DNA of 64,000 nt from Synechococcus sp. 1G10 (GCF_002252625.1 NZ_NQKW01000001.1:186001-250000); one strand, 5' to 3'. Positions 48,800-58,084 are shown, numbered from the stretch's first letter. Numbers and translations: made by a program. Notes: a model not told the origin generated them from the letters alone.

Positions 48800-48860
48800 G
48801 AAGCGAACCAATCCCAGCCGCTCAGTGTCCCATTGATTGTGGCCTGCAGGGGAGGGCCGC

Positions 48861-49802
48861 TCAACCATCGCTGGACAATTCCTCCAGCCGTCTGTAGAGC
48901 GCCGCTTCAGCGTCGCTGAGCTGCTCAGGCAGGACGATGCGCAGCTCCACCAGCTGATCGCCCCGCCGCTCCTCCAGGCTGAGACCAAGCCCCCTCAGGC
49001 GCAGCAGCCGACCACTTGAGGAGCAGGGGGGCACCGTGAGCTGCACCCGACCCTCCAGGGTGGGCACCACCACCTTGCAGCCCAGGGCCGCTTCAGCTGG
49101 CGAAAGCTCAAGGTCGTAGAGCACCCGCAGGCCGTCGATGCGCAGGCCATCGGGGCGCCGCACCCGCAGCTGCAGGAAATGATCAGCACCGCCGGGGGCG
49201 ACCCCGGCCAGACGCAGGCGCCAGCCATCACCTGCCAGGGGAGGTGTGAAGAGCTCCACCGCCAGGCCACCGGGAAGCTCCAGCTCCAGCCGGGTGCCGG
49301 CGAGGGCCTGCTCCGGGCTGAGATCCACCAGCGTCTCCAGGTCGCTGGCGGCCTGCACCGGCGGCGGCGGCGGCGGGGCGTGGGTCACCTCGACCCGTGG
49401 GTCCTCCCGCGGCTGGAGCGGTTCAGCTCGTTCCTGCTCCAGGTCGGGCTCAGGCTGCCTGCGCTGATCCGGGCGTGACTGGCGACCAAACAACGCTTCG
49501 AGATAGTCGTTGAAATCGGGGAAGCCCGTGGCGAAGGGATCGGCAGCCTCGTCCCGCAGTGAGCCCGGATCCCGCCCCGATTCCCAGGCCTGGCGACGGC
49601 GTGGATCCGAGAGGACGGCATAGGCCTCGTTGACCCGCTTGAAGCGCTCCTCGGCCACGGGATCGTTGCCGTTGAGATCCGGGTGCCAACGACGTGCCTG
49701 CGCGCGGAAGCCGCGCTTGAGAGCCGCGGCGTCGGACCCCGGGCTCAGCCCGAGGACCGCCCAGTGGTCATCGCCGACCGTGGCGGTGGTGCTCCGGCTC
49801 AC
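48861..49802 (-). CDS. DnaJ-type co-chaperone (partner of DnaK3)
   Basis: This 313-residue type B J protein has the J domain at about residues 10-75 with His-Pro-Asp at 40-42, a linker with Pro-Pro repeats and acidic stretches, and two C-terminal beta domains (about 160-300) that bind unfolded clients. No zinc-finger repeats are seen. It starts with GTG at 49802, only 5 bp after dnaK3, so both are made together. The order matches the dnaK3-dnaJ pair of Synechocystis. Confidence 0.9.
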   Translation of the reverse strand: MSRSTTATVGDDHWAVLGLSPGSDAAALKRGFRAQARRWHPDLNGNDPVAEERFKRVNEAYAVLSDPRRRQAWESGRDPGSLRDEAADPFATGFPDFNDYLEALFGRQSRPDQRRQPEPDLEQERAEPLQPREDPRVEVTHAPPPPPPVQAASDLETLVDLSPEQALAGTRLELELPGGLAVELFTPPLAGDGWRLRLAGVAPGGADHFLQLRVRRPDGLRIDGLRVLYDLELSPAEAALGCKVVVPTLEGRVQLTVPPCSSSGRLLRLRGLGLSLEERRGDQLVELRIVLPEQLSDAEAALYRRLEELSSDG

Positions 49803-49807
49803 TGTCC

Positions 49808-51982
49808 TCAGTCCTCAGCCCAGGGATCGTCGGCCCTGGGACGCCTGCGCCCCTCCGCGGGCCAGTCGGCGCTACGGCGGGAGGGTGCCGGACCGGCGGC
49901 CGGTTCATAGCGATCAGCCTGCGGGGCCTCCGGACGGGCGGGCTCGAGCCTGGAGCGCTCCAGGCGAGGGTTCTGATACGAGGAATAGCCATCGTCCTGG
50001 TTGCCGCCATAGCGGGACGGTGGTGCCCAGGGATCCCCTCCCCAGCGCTCGGATGGTCCAGGCCGGGAGCGGTCCCAGTCGTCCCAGTCGTCCTCGTCGG
50101 AGAACAGGTCGTCCTTGATCGAGCCCAGGGTGTTCTTGAGGCCCTGCAGGGGGCCTGATTCGGTCTTGCGCTCGCTGATCAGGCGGCGGTTGAGACCGTA
50201 GAGAGCCTCCTGCAACTGGCTGACAGCCAGGTCGAGTTCAGCTGGATCGGCGTCATCGAGCAGCACCTGCACCTCGCGCAGGGCCATCTCCACGGAACGC
50301 TGCTGCCTCTCCGCGCCGTAGGGACCGAGTTCGATGGCGGCATCCCGCAGGCGACGCTCCGCCTGGGCCACCAGGGTCTGGGCCCTGTTGAGCCGATCCA
50401 CCGCCACCCGCTTGCGCCGGTCCTCAGCGGACTTGCGCTGGGCCTCCTCCAACAGCGCCTGGATCTCCTGTTCACTGAGGTTGGAGCCCCCCTGAATGCT
50501 GACGCTCTGCTGTCGTCCGGTGGTGCGGTCGGTGGCTGACACCTGCAGCAGGCCGTTGGCATCGATGTCGAGTGACACCTGCACCTGGGGCACACCCCGG
50601 GGAGCCGGTGGGATGCCAGAGAGGCGGAAGCGCCCGAGCGATTTGTTGTCCGTGGCCATCTGGCGCTCCCCCTGGAGCACATGGATCTCCACGGCCGACT
50701 GGTTGGCCTCGGAGGTGCTGAACACATCCGAGCGGCGCACGGGAATGGCGGTGTTGCGGGGGATCAACACCTTCATCACCCCACCGATCGTCTCCAGGCC
50801 AAGGGAGAGGGGGGTGACGTCGTTGAGCATCAGATCGCGCAGATCGCCCGTGAGGATGCCGGCCTGGACCGCCGCACCGATGGCCACCACCTCATCGGGA
50901 TTGACCGACTGGCAGGGTTCGCGCGGAATCAGGGTGCGCACCATCTCCTGAACCATCGGCATGCGGGTGCTGCCGCCCACCAGCACCACATCGTCGATGT
51001 CATCGGCCGTGAGACCGGAATCACGCAGGGCCCGCTGCACGGGACGCAGCAGACGATCGAGCAGGTCGGGGCAGAGGGACTCGAAGGTGCGCCGCTCCAG
51101 GCTGGTCTCGATATGCAGGGGACCATCGGGGCCGGTGGCGATGAACGGCAGCGAGATCGGGGTGGTGGTGACGCCGGAGAGCTCCTGCTTGGCCTTTTCT
51201 GCTGCCTCGCTGAGCCGCTGCAGGGCCTGGCGATCCCGGCGCAGATCAATCTGATGGCGGGCCTCGAAGGCCTCCGCCAGCCAGTCGACGATGCGCAGAT
51301 CCCAGTCGTTGCCGCCCAGCTGGGTGTCGCCGCTGGTGGCCTTCACATCGAAAACACCATTGGCGATGCGCAGCACCGACACATCGAAGGTGCCGCCGCC
51401 CAGATCGAATACCAGCACCCGCTTGACGGCACTGCGGTCGAAGCCATAGGCCAGAGCGGCGGCTGTGGGCTCGTTCAAGATCCGCTCGACCGTGAGTCCA
51501 GCCAGGCGGCCGGCATCTCGGGTGGCCTGGCGCTGGGCATCATTGAAATAGGCCGGCACGGTGATCACCGCCGCTTCCACCGCTTCGCCCAGGTAGGTGG
51601 CGGCGTCGTCAACCAGTTTGCGCAGGATGCTGGTCAGCAACTCCTCGGGCGCATATTCACGCTCGGTGATGGGGCAGACGATGCGCACATTGCCCTGGTC
51701 GTTGGCCCGCACCGTGTAGGGCACCGCCAGGCTGCCGTCGTCGAGTTCATCCCAGCTGCGGCCGACGAAGCGCTTGAGGTTGGCAAAGGTGTTGCGGGGG
51801 TTGAGCACCAGCTGGCGGCGGGCGAGCTGACCGACCAGCAGCTCCTGATCACGGCTGAAGCCCACCACCGAGGGTGTGGTGCGGCCCCCTTCGGCATTGG
51901 CGATCACCTGGGGCCGGCCGCCCTCTAGCACCGCCACCACCGAATTGGTGGTGCCCAGGTCAATGCCCACGATCCGGCCCAT
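49808..51982 (-). CDS. dnaK3: Hsp70 chaperone DnaK, DnaK3-like
   Basis: This 724-residue Hsp70 has Gly-Ile-Asp-Leu-Gly-Thr-Thr-Asn-Ser at the N-terminus, Phe-Asp-Leu-Gly-Gly-Gly-Thr-Phe-Asp-Val in the ATPase domain, and a substrate domain with Gln-Gly-Glu-Arg-x-Met-Ala. The C-terminal tail (about residues 620-724) is extended and rich in Asp, Arg, Pro and Trp, with no EEVD-like end. In cyanobacteria, DnaK3 has such a long tail and is associated with thylakoid membranes. The adjacent dnaJ supports this assignment; membrane association here is inferred. Confidence 0.9.
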   Translation of the reverse strand: MGRIVGIDLGTTNSVVAVLEGGRPQVIANAEGGRTTPSVVGFSRDQELLVGQLARRQLVLNPRNTFANLKRFVGRSWDELDDGSLAVPYTVRANDQGNVRIVCPITEREYAPEELLTSILRKLVDDAATYLGEAVEAAVITVPAYFNDAQRQATRDAGRLAGLTVERILNEPTAAALAYGFDRSAVKRVLVFDLGGGTFDVSVLRIANGVFDVKATSGDTQLGGNDWDLRIVDWLAEAFEARHQIDLRRDRQALQRLSEAAEKAKQELSGVTTTPISLPFIATGPDGPLHIETSLERRTFESLCPDLLDRLLRPVQRALRDSGLTADDIDDVVLVGGSTRMPMVQEMVRTLIPREPCQSVNPDEVVAIGAAVQAGILTGDLRDLMLNDVTPLSLGLETIGGVMKVLIPRNTAIPVRRSDVFSTSEANQSAVEIHVLQGERQMATDNKSLGRFRLSGIPPAPRGVPQVQVSLDIDANGLLQVSATDRTTGRQQSVSIQGGSNLSEQEIQALLEEAQRKSAEDRRKRVAVDRLNRAQTLVAQAERRLRDAAIELGPYGAERQQRSVEMALREVQVLLDDADPAELDLAVSQLQEALYGLNRRLISERKTESGPLQGLKNTLGSIKDDLFSDEDDWDDWDRSRPGPSERWGGDPWAPPSRYGGNQDDGYSSYQNPRLERSRLEPARPEAPQADRYEPAAGPAPSRRSADWPAEGRRRPRADDPWAED

Positions 51983-52070
51983 GCATCCCCAAAGCGAAGC
52001 CCCAAACTACCGGCTTCCTGGCCAGAAGCCTGAGCGTTGGCGGCGCCCTCAGACGCTGACGACGGGCGGG

Positions 52071-52090
52071 TGTTAAAGCGTTCTTAGTGG
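52071..52090 (+). promoter_or_regulatory. Possible Pho box upstream of pstC
   Basis: Two half-sites, tgttaaag and tcttagtg, carry TTA cores 11 nt apart (52073 and 52084). This is the spacing of cyanobacterial Pho boxes, where PhoB/SphR binds CTTAACCT-like direct repeats. The match to the consensus is loose. It lies about 80 bp before the pstC start. Confidence 0.4.
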
Positions 52091-52121
52091 TCGCGGGCCT
52101 GGATTGCAACCTAAGTTCAGC

Positions 52122-52137
52122 CAATGGTTGGCCATTG
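52122..52137. repeat. Inverted repeat in the pstC leader
   Basis: The arms CAATGG and CCATTG are separated by TTGG, giving a perfect 6-bp stem. It sits 30 bp upstream of pstC, between the Pho-box-like repeats and the start codon. It could be an operator or a leader hairpin. Confidence 0.4.
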
Positions 52138-52167
52138 CGGGCAACTCGACTTCTCTTACGTAGCTCC

Positions 52168-53130
52168 ATGGTGATCCGATCTGAATCGGGCCAGGATCAG
52201 TTCACACTGCGCAACCGCCCCAGGTCCGAGCGCACCATCGACATCGGATTCAAGCTGCTCACGATCGTGCTGGCATCCCTGGTGGCAGTGGTGCTGCTCT
52301 GCATCTTCCTGACGGTGTTCAACGGAGCCCAGGAAGCGATGGCCAGCTTCGGCCTGTCCTTCCTTGTCACCTCAGGCTGGGATCCGGTCAACAGCCAATA
52401 CGGAGCTTTCACCGCGATCTACGGCACACTCGTCTCTTCTCTGTTGGCCTTGCTCATCGCTGTGCCGATTTCACTGGGCACGGCGATCTTCATCACCGAA
52501 AACCTGATTCCGCGCAACCTGCGAGAGGTGATCGGGATGATGGTGGAACTGCTTGCGGCGATCCCTTCCGTAGTCCTGGGTCTGTGGGCCATCTTCGTGA
52601 TGGAGCCCTTGCTCAGACCGTTCCTGCAATTCCTGTACCAGAGTCTCGGCTGGTTTCCGCTGTTCTCAAGTCCCCCCCAGGGACCGGGCATGGCGCCGGC
52701 CGTGTTGATCCTCGTGGTGATGATCCTGCCGATCATGACCGCCATTTCCCGGGATGCTCTCAACCAGGTCCCCATGGAACTGCGCCAGGGGGCCTACGGC
52801 GTGGGCAGCACCCGCTGGATCGCCATTTTCAATGTGATCCTGCCCGCCGCCATCTCCTCGATCATCGGTGGAGTGATGCTGGCTCTGGGTCGTGCCATGG
52901 GTGAAACCATGGCCGTGACCATGATCATCGGCAATTCGACCAACTTCAGCTGGTCGCTGCTAGCACCGGGGAACACCATCTCCGCCATGCTCGCCAACCA
53001 GTTCGGTGAGGCCGATGGGATCCAGGTGTCGGCCCTGCTCTATGCAGCTCTGATCCTGATGGTCCTCACCTTTGCCGTGAACATCCTCGCCCAGTGGATC
53101 GTCGGCAAGTTCAGCCTGAAGTACAACTGA
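52168..53130 (+). CDS. pstC: Phosphate ABC transporter permease PstC
   Basis: This 320-residue inner-membrane permease has about six hydrophobic helices. The cytoplasmic EAA-like loop is in Gln-Val-Pro-Met-Glu-Leu-Arg-Gln-Gly-Ala-Tyr-Gly-Val-Gly-Ser-Thr-Arg. It forms the high-affinity phosphate channel with PstA. It is the first gene of a pstC-pstA-pstB series; the binding protein pstS is not in the window. It is divergent from dnaK3 with a 185 bp intergenic region. The ATG at 52168 is preferred over the open frame to 52087. Confidence 0.95.
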   Translation: MVIRSESGQDQFTLRNRPRSERTIDIGFKLLTIVLASLVAVVLLCIFLTVFNGAQEAMASFGLSFLVTSGWDPVNSQYGAFTAIYGTLVSSLLALLIAVPISLGTAIFITENLIPRNLREVIGMMVELLAAIPSVVLGLWAIFVMEPLLRPFLQFLYQSLGWFPLFSSPPQGPGMAPAVLILVVMILPIMTAISRDALNQVPMELRQGAYGVGSTRWIAIFNVILPAAISSIIGGVMLALGRAMGETMAVTMIIGNSTNFSWSLLAPGNTISAMLANQFGEADGIQVSALLYAALILMVLTFAVNILAQWIVGKFSLKYN

Positions 53131-53140
53131 GCAGCTCACC

Positions 53141-54034
53141 ATGACCTTTGCCACACAGGCTCTACCGTCGCGCTCGCTCCATTTCAATCCGCGGCTGAAG
53201 CGCAACCGCACCGACAAGCTCTTCACCTCGATCGCCGCACTGTTCAGCCTGATCGCGGTTATGCCCCTTCTACTGGTGTTGGTCTATGTGCTGATCCAGG
53301 GGGGCAAGCTGATCAGCGTCAGCCTGTTCACCCAACTCCCACCGGCGCCTGGTCTTGAGGGGGGCGGAATCGCCAACGCCATCATCGGCACGTTCGTGGT
53401 CACACTGGTGGCCTCCCTGATCGCCATTCCCGTGGGCGTGGGCGGAGGAATTTTCCTGGCGGAGTACTCCAGCAGCGGCTGGTTCGCCCAGTTCATCCGC
53501 GTCGGTAACGACATCCTGGCCGGAGTGCCCTCGATCATCTGCGGCGTGTTCGTCTACAGCGCGATCGTGGCCACACGGCTGTTTTTCGGTCAGTCCTATT
53601 CCGCCATGGCCGGTGGCATCGCCCTGGCGATACTGATGCTGCCCACAGTGATCAAGACCACAGATGAAGCCCTGAAGCTGGTGCCGCGGGAACTCAGCTG
53701 GGGAGCCATTGGAGTCGGTGCATCGAAGTTCGTGACGATCACCCGGATCACTCTGCCCAGTGCGTTCACTCCGATCGCCACAGGAGTGGTGCTGGCCATC
53801 GCAAGAGCCGCCGGTGAAACAGCACCCCTGATCTTCACCGCTCTGTTCTCTCCCTTCTGGCCGGAGGGTCTGTTCAACCCGATCGCGTCGATGTCGGTGT
53901 TGATCTTCAACTTCGCGATCATGCCCTACGAAGCCCAGAACTCTCTGGCCTGGGCCGCCTCGTTCGTGCTTGTGATCCTGATTCTTGGCGCCAATCTTCT
54001 GGCCCGCTGGATTCGCCGGTTCGCCTCCAGCTAG
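53141..54034 (+). CDS. pstA: Phosphate ABC transporter permease PstA
   Basis: This 297-residue partner permease has about six membrane helices and the conserved loop [16 protein letters not shown]. It starts 10 bp after pstC. The N-terminal 30 residues are polar and precede the first helix ([11 protein letters not shown]). Confidence 0.95.
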   Translation: MTFATQALPSRSLHFNPRLKRNRTDKLFTSIAALFSLIAVMPLLLVLVYVLIQGGKLISVSLFTQLPPAPGLEGGGIANAIIGTFVVTLVASLIAIPVGVGGGIFLAEYSSSGWFAQFIRVGNDILAGVPSIICGVFVYSAIVATRLFFGQSYSAMAGGIALAILMLPTVIKTTDEALKLVPRELSWGAIGVGASKFVTITRITLPSAFTPIATGVVLAIARAAGETAPLIFTALFSPFWPEGLFNPIASMSVLIFNFAIMPYEAQNSLAWAASFVLVILILGANLLARWIRRFASS

Positions 54035-54074
54035 CCACCCTCCGCCCGGATCTGCCCACCACCCCCACCCAGCC

Positions 54075-54893
54075 ATGACCAGCGCCCTGAAGCAAGCCAG
54101 CACCAGCTCCACCCTGCCCAGTTGCCTCAGCCTGGAGAACGTCACCATCAGTTACGGCAGCTTCGAAGCCGTGCGGGATGTCTACATGGACATTCCCCGC
54201 AACAAGGTGACCGCCTTCATCGGCCCTTCCGGCTGCGGCAAATCAACCGTACTTCGGGCCCTCAACCGCATGAACGATCTGATCGAGGGCTGCAGCCTGC
54301 GTGGTCGGGTGGTGTTCGATGGTCAGGACATGTATGCCCGCGAGGTGGATCCGGTGGAGGTGCGGCGCCGCATCGGAATGGTGTTCCAGAAGCCCAACCC
54401 CTTCCCGAAGAGCATCTACGAAAATATCGCTTTCGGTGCACGGATCAACGGCTACAAAGGCGATATGGATGAGCTGGTGGAGCGCTCCCTGCGGAAGGCC
54501 GCCATCTGGGATGAAACCAAGGACAAACTCAAGGAGAGTGGCAATGCGCTCTCAGGTGGACAGCAGCAGCGGCTCTGCATCGCCCGTGCCATCGCCGTGG
54601 AGCCGGGAGTGATTCTGATGGATGAACCCTGCTCGGCTCTCGATCCGATCTCCACCCTCAAGATCGAAGAGATGATGCATGAGCTCAAGAAAAGCTTCAC
54701 CATCGTGATCGTGACCCACAACATGCAGCAGGCGGTGCGGGTTTCGGATTACACCGCCTTCTTCAATGCCGAAGCGGTGGAAGGCGGCAGCGGCAAGGTT
54801 GGTTACCTGGTGGAGTTCAATGACACCGAGCGCATCTTCAACTCCCCGGTGCAGCAGGCCACCCAGGACTACGTCACCGGTCGCTTCGGCTGA
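54075..54893 (+). CDS. pstB: Phosphate ABC transporter ATP-binding protein PstB
   Basis: This 272-residue ATPase powers phosphate import. Walker A is Gly-Pro-Ser-Gly-Cys-Gly-Lys-Ser-Thr (residues 50-58), the ABC signature is Leu-Ser-Gly-Gly-Gln-Gln-Gln-Arg (near residue 158), and Walker B ends [10 protein letters not shown]. Lys-Pro-Asn-Pro-Phe-Pro is a PstB hallmark. The ATG at 54075 is 40 bp after pstA; the frame is open upstream to 53985 inside pstA. Confidence 0.97.
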   Translation: MTSALKQASTSSTLPSCLSLENVTISYGSFEAVRDVYMDIPRNKVTAFIGPSGCGKSTVLRALNRMNDLIEGCSLRGRVVFDGQDMYAREVDPVEVRRRIGMVFQKPNPFPKSIYENIAFGARINGYKGDMDELVERSLRKAAIWDETKDKLKESGNALSGGQQQRLCIARAIAVEPGVILMDEPCSALDPISTLKIEEMMHELKKSFTIVIVTHNMQQAVRVSDYTAFFNAEAVEGGSGKVGYLVEFNDTERIFNSPVQQATQDYVTGRFG

Positions 54894-54973
54894 AGTCAAC
54901 CAATCCCCGATGGTCCAGCCATACCGGGCTCAGTCCCAGTCGCTCGGGCTCCATAGCGAATTCGCCCATAAAA

Positions 54974-54998
54974 AAAGCCGGCTGCGAGAGCCGGCTTT
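54974..54998. terminator. Intrinsic terminator between tRNA-Ser and pstB
   Basis: A 10-bp stem (AAAGCCGGCT / AGCCGGCTTT) encloses a GCGAG loop. On the minus strand it is followed by a run of six T, so it ends the tRNA-Ser transcript. On the plus strand only a short T-run follows, so it may also weakly end pstB. Confidence 0.8.
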
Positions 54999-55009
54999 AT
55001 CGTTGGAAG

Positions 55010-55096
55010 CGGAGAGGGAGGGATTCGAACCCTCGATAGAGTTGCCCCTATACAGCATTTCCAGTGCTGCGCCTTCGACCACTCGGCCACCTCTCC
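55010..55096 (-). tRNA. tRNA-Ser (anticodon GGA)
   Basis: This 87-nt class II tRNA has a 7-bp acceptor stem (GGAGAGG with CCTCTCC) and G discriminator. The T arm contains GGTTCGAATCC, the variable arm is long as in serine tRNAs, and the D arm has GCCGAGTGGTCGAAGGC. The anticodon loop CTGGAAA gives GGA, reading UCC and UCU. CCA is not encoded. Confidence 0.95.
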
Positions 55097-55157
55097 AGGG
55101 GCTGTCATGGGGCAGATGGCAATGTAGCAGTCAGCCCCATGGCTCAAGGCCCATCCG

Positions 55158-55529
55158 ATGACACGAACCTTTCCGATCACTGTGCACTGGAGGCAGGAAC
55201 AACAGGTGATCCGATTGGAGGTCCCTGAAGGGGAGTACATCCTGCGCAGTTTCGAAGCCCAGGGGCAACCTCTGCCCTTCAGCTGCCGCAACGGCTGCTG
55301 CACCACCTGTGCCGTGCGGGTGATCGCAGGTGAGATCGATCAGCAGGAAGCCCTGGGGCTGTCCCAGGATCTGCGCCGGCAGGGCTACGGCCTGCTCTGC
55401 GTGGCCCGGGCCACCGGCCCCCTGGAGGTGGAAACCCAGGACGAGGACGAGGTTTACGAGCTTCAGTTCGGCCGCTACTTCGGCCGGGGACGGGTGACGC
55501 CAGGCCTGCCCCTTGAGGAGGAAGGATGA
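55158..55529 (+). CDS. Plant-type [2Fe-2S] ferredoxin with C-terminal extension
   Basis: This 123-residue electron carrier has the cluster motif Cys-Arg-Asn-Gly-Cys-Cys-Thr-Thr-Cys and a distant Cys in Gly-Leu-Leu-Cys-Val-Ala. The layout is that of beta-grasp ferredoxins. The last about 25 residues form an extra acidic/aromatic tail (Glu-Leu-Gln-Phe-Gly-Arg-Tyr-Phe-Gly-Arg-Gly) not present in PetF. It overlaps the next gene by 4 nt (ATGA). Partner enzymes are unknown. Confidence 0.88.
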   Translation: MTRTFPITVHWRQEQQVIRLEVPEGEYILRSFEAQGQPLPFSCRNGCCTTCAVRVIAGEIDQQEALGLSQDLRRQGYGLLCVARATGPLEVETQDEDEVYELQFGRYFGRGRVTPGLPLEEEG

Positions 55530-56434
55530 CCTCCGCCCCACCGACCTCTCCCCAGCCCGTGCAAAGCCTTTCTGGGCAGGCCCTGCTCGATTCAGCCCTC
55601 GAGCGCTCCGAGCTCGAGCAGCTGGCTGCGGTGGCCCGGGAGGCTGCCTCAGCCGGTGCCCGGGTGCTGGCCCACCATTTCGGCCAGCTGGAATCGATCC
55701 GCGAAAAGGGTCGTGCCGGCGATCTGGTCACCGAGGCCGATGTGGCGGCAGAGCAGGCGGTGCTGGCCGTGCTCGAAGCCCGCACACCGCAGCTGGGGGT
55801 GCTGGCGGAGGAAAGCGGACGCCGCAGCACCGGATCGGATCTGGAGTGGTGCGTGGATCCCCTCGATGGCACCACCAACTACGCCCACGGCTATCCCTTC
55901 TTCGCCACCTCGATCGGACTCACCTGGAGGGGCGCTCCGTTACTGGGGGCCATCAGCGTGCCGGTCCTCGAGGAGCTCTACTGGGCCGCCCCCGGGCTGG
56001 GTGCCTGGTGCAACGACCGTCCGCTGCAGGTGAGCGGCTGCAGCGACCTCGCCGCCTCTCTCCTGGTGACAGGCTTCGCCTACGACCGCCAGAGCCAGCC
56101 GGACACCAATTACACCGAGTTCTGCTGGTTCACCCATCGCACCCGCGGGGTACGCCGCGGCGGGGCGGCGGCGTTGGATCTGGCCTTTGTGGCCGCCGGC
56201 CGGCTCGATGGCTACTGGGAGCGTGGCCTCTCCCCCTGGGACCTGGCCGCGGGAGTGGTGCTCGTGGAGCAGGCCGGCGGTGTGGTCAGCCGCTACGACG
56301 GCGGTCCCGCCTCCCTGGGCGAGGGCCGGCTGATCGCCTGCACACCTGGCCTGCAGGCGGCGCTGATCGAGGGCCTCGGCCACTGCCACCCCCTGCCCGG
56401 CCACCTGTTCGGGGCTCCGGAACTCAATCCCTAG
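55526..56434 (+). CDS. Inositol monophosphatase family phosphatase
   Basis: This 302-residue metal-dependent phosphatase has Glu-Glu-Ser-Gly and Trp-Cys-Val-Asp-Pro-Leu-Asp-Gly-Thr-Thr-Asn-Tyr, the metal-binding motifs of the family, and the second motif Trp-Asp-Leu-Ala-Ala-Gly near the C-terminus. The substrate could be inositol phosphate, histidinol phosphate or another sugar phosphate. The downstream hisZ makes histidinol phosphate worth considering, but that is only inference. Confidence 0.9.
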   Translation: MTSAPPTSPQPVQSLSGQALLDSALERSELEQLAAVAREAASAGARVLAHHFGQLESIREKGRAGDLVTEADVAAEQAVLAVLEARTPQLGVLAEESGRRSTGSDLEWCVDPLDGTTNYAHGYPFFATSIGLTWRGAPLLGAISVPVLEELYWAAPGLGAWCNDRPLQVSGCSDLAASLLVTGFAYDRQSQPDTNYTEFCWFTHRTRGVRRGGAAALDLAFVAAGRLDGYWERGLSPWDLAAGVVLVEQAGGVVSRYDGGPASLGEGRLIACTPGLQAALIEGLGHCHPLPGHLFGAPELNP

Positions 56435-56487
56435 CCCCCGCCGCTCCATAGGATCCAGCCTCTCCCGTTCCCTGCCCCTCCGCCCCC

Positions 56488-57663
56488 ATGGCCCTGCAAC
56501 CCGCCGCCGGCGCCAGGGATCTCCACCCCCGCCAGGTGGACCGCAACCGCCAGCTCTGCCAGCAGCTGGCGGCGGTGTATCGGCTCTGGGGCTACCAGGA
56601 GGTGGCTCCACCGATGGTGGAGCGGATCGACACCCTCGAAGCCGGTGGCGGCATTTCCGAGCGGGAGGTGGCACGCCTCACCGCCGAGGAACCGCTGGGG
56701 CTGAGGCCCGAGCTGACGGCCTCGATCGCCCGGGCCGCCTGCACCCGCCTGGCCGATCGCCCCCGTCCGCTGAGGCTGTGGGCCGAAGGCAGCACCTTTC
56801 GCACCTTCACCGGCGACGGCGGCGGGCAGCGCCTGAGTGAGCAGCTCCAGAGCGGGGTCGAGTTGCTGGGGGTGCGCTCCGCGGCAGCGGACGCCGAGCT
56901 GATGGCCCTGCTGCTGGCCTGCAGCGAGACCCTTGGCCTTCAGGCCAGCCATCAGCCCCGGCTGCTGGTGGGCCACCACGGCGTGCTCTCCGCCCTGCTC
57001 GAAGACCTGCCCGACGACCATCGCTCCAGCGCGCGCCAGGCCCTCTCCAACTTCGATCCCCTGGCGATCGCCCGCCTGCCCCTGCCCCAGGCCCAGATCA
57101 ATCGGCTCCAGCAGCTGATGCGCCTGCGCGGTGAACCGACGGTGGTGCTCGGCCAGCTGCGCCGCCATCTGGGCGAGAGCCCGCTGATCGATGAGCTGGC
57201 GGGCTCCCTGGAGATCGTGGCGCCCACGGCCTCACGGCTGGGCATCGGCCTGCAGCTGGATCCCAGCTTCCAGCCCCATTTCGATCTCTATGACGGCATT
57301 GTGCTCAAACTGGTCTGCATGGGGGCAGAGGCGCCGGTGGAGATCGCCAGCGGCGGTCGCTACGACGCCCTGGTGGGCCGCTTCGGGGCCGAGGCCAGCG
57401 AAGCGGCCGGGGTGGGTTTCGGCTTCTCGATCGAGGACATCCGCGACCTGCTGTACAGGCCAGGCGCCCGCGACCAGGCCAGCCGGCCGGTGCTGGTGGC
57501 CTACAGCCGGCGTTCAAGCCTGGCCGCCGCCCTGGAGGCCCTCGCCTGCAGGCACCGGCAGGGCCAGAACGCCGAACTGCTCCCCGATGCCTGCCCAGGC
57601 CGGGACGAGGCCGAGGCGGCTGCCCAGCGCCGTGGTTGCTCAGCTCTGGAATGGCTCGACTGA
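56488..57663 (+). CDS. hisZ: ATP phosphoribosyltransferase regulatory subunit
   Basis: This 391-residue protein is a histidyl-tRNA synthetase paralogue that lacks the tRNA-binding domain. It acts with a short HisG in the first step of histidine synthesis. Class II synthetase core elements are present (Leu-Arg-Pro-Glu-Leu-Thr-Ala-Ser-Ile-Ala-Arg, then Gly-Gly-Arg-Tyr-Asp-Ala-Leu). The length and the Gln-Ser-Gly-Val-Glu-Leu-Leu-Gly block fit HisZ rather than HisS. It follows the phosphatase gene by about 50 bp. Confidence 0.9.
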   Translation: MALQPAAGARDLHPRQVDRNRQLCQQLAAVYRLWGYQEVAPPMVERIDTLEAGGGISEREVARLTAEEPLGLRPELTASIARAACTRLADRPRPLRLWAEGSTFRTFTGDGGGQRLSEQLQSGVELLGVRSAAADAELMALLLACSETLGLQASHQPRLLVGHHGVLSALLEDLPDDHRSSARQALSNFDPLAIARLPLPQAQINRLQQLMRLRGEPTVVLGQLRRHLGESPLIDELAGSLEIVAPTASRLGIGLQLDPSFQPHFDLYDGIVLKLVCMGAEAPVEIASGGRYDALVGRFGAEASEAAGVGFGFSIEDIRDLLYRPGARDQASRPVLVAYSRRSSLAAALEALACRHRQGQNAELLPDACPGRDEAEAAAQRRGCSALEWLD

Positions 57664-57732
57664 AGCCACCATCAGCCATGCCGTCGCCGGGGGGTTGATT
57701 TCTAAGATCGTGGCTCGCAGCACTCCTCAGCC

Positions 57733-57957
57733 ATGGCCCACAGCATCGTCACCGACATCTGTGAAGGCGTGGCCGATTGCGTCGATGCCTGTCCGGTGGC
57801 CTGCATTCACCCCGGCCAGGGAGCCAACAAGAAGGGAACCTCCTTTTATTGGATCGATTTCGACACCTGCATCGACTGCGGCATCTGCCTGCAGGTCTGT
57901 CCCGTGGCTGGGGCAATCATTCCGGAAGAACGGCCCGCAGAGCAGCGGCGCGGCTGA
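57733..57957 (+). CDS. Small 4Fe-4S ferredoxin
   Basis: This 74-residue bacterial-type ferredoxin has two cluster motifs: Cys-x5-Cys-x3-Cys-Pro early (Ile-Cys-Glu-Gly-Val-Ala-Asp-Cys) and Cys-x2-Cys-x2-Cys-x3-Cys-Pro in Cys-Ile-Asp-Cys-Gly-Ile-Cys-Leu-Gln-Val-Cys-Pro. It resembles the ferredoxin near hisZ in other picocyanobacteria. It closes the plus-strand series of fdx, IMPase, hisZ, fdx. Confidence 0.92.
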   Translation: MAHSIVTDICEGVADCVDACPVACIHPGQGANKKGTSFYWIDFDTCIDCGICLQVCPVAGAIIPEERPAEQRRG

Positions 57958-58084
57958 GCCAAACAGGACCGCCAGGCATTGGCACAGAACATGCTCCAAA
58001 GCCAAGGAGCTTCCAGGCCACGATCAGAAGCTTCTTGACAATCACGTAGATACCAGCACCGACCATCAACTCACCAGGGATCAT
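57917..58084 (-). CDS. Possible small membrane protein, 55 residues
   Basis: A minus-strand frame starts at ATG 58084 with an AGAGG site just upstream and encodes a single hydrophobic helix (Ile-Tyr-Val-Ile-Val-Lys-Lys-Leu-Leu-Ile-Val-Ala-Trp). Its 3' end runs opposite the ferredoxin gene end by 41 bp. It could be a true small membrane protein or chance. No family was recognised. Confidence 0.3.
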   Translation of the reverse strand: MIPGELMVGAGIYVIVKKLLIVAWKLLGFGACSVPMPGGPVWLSRAAALRAVLPE

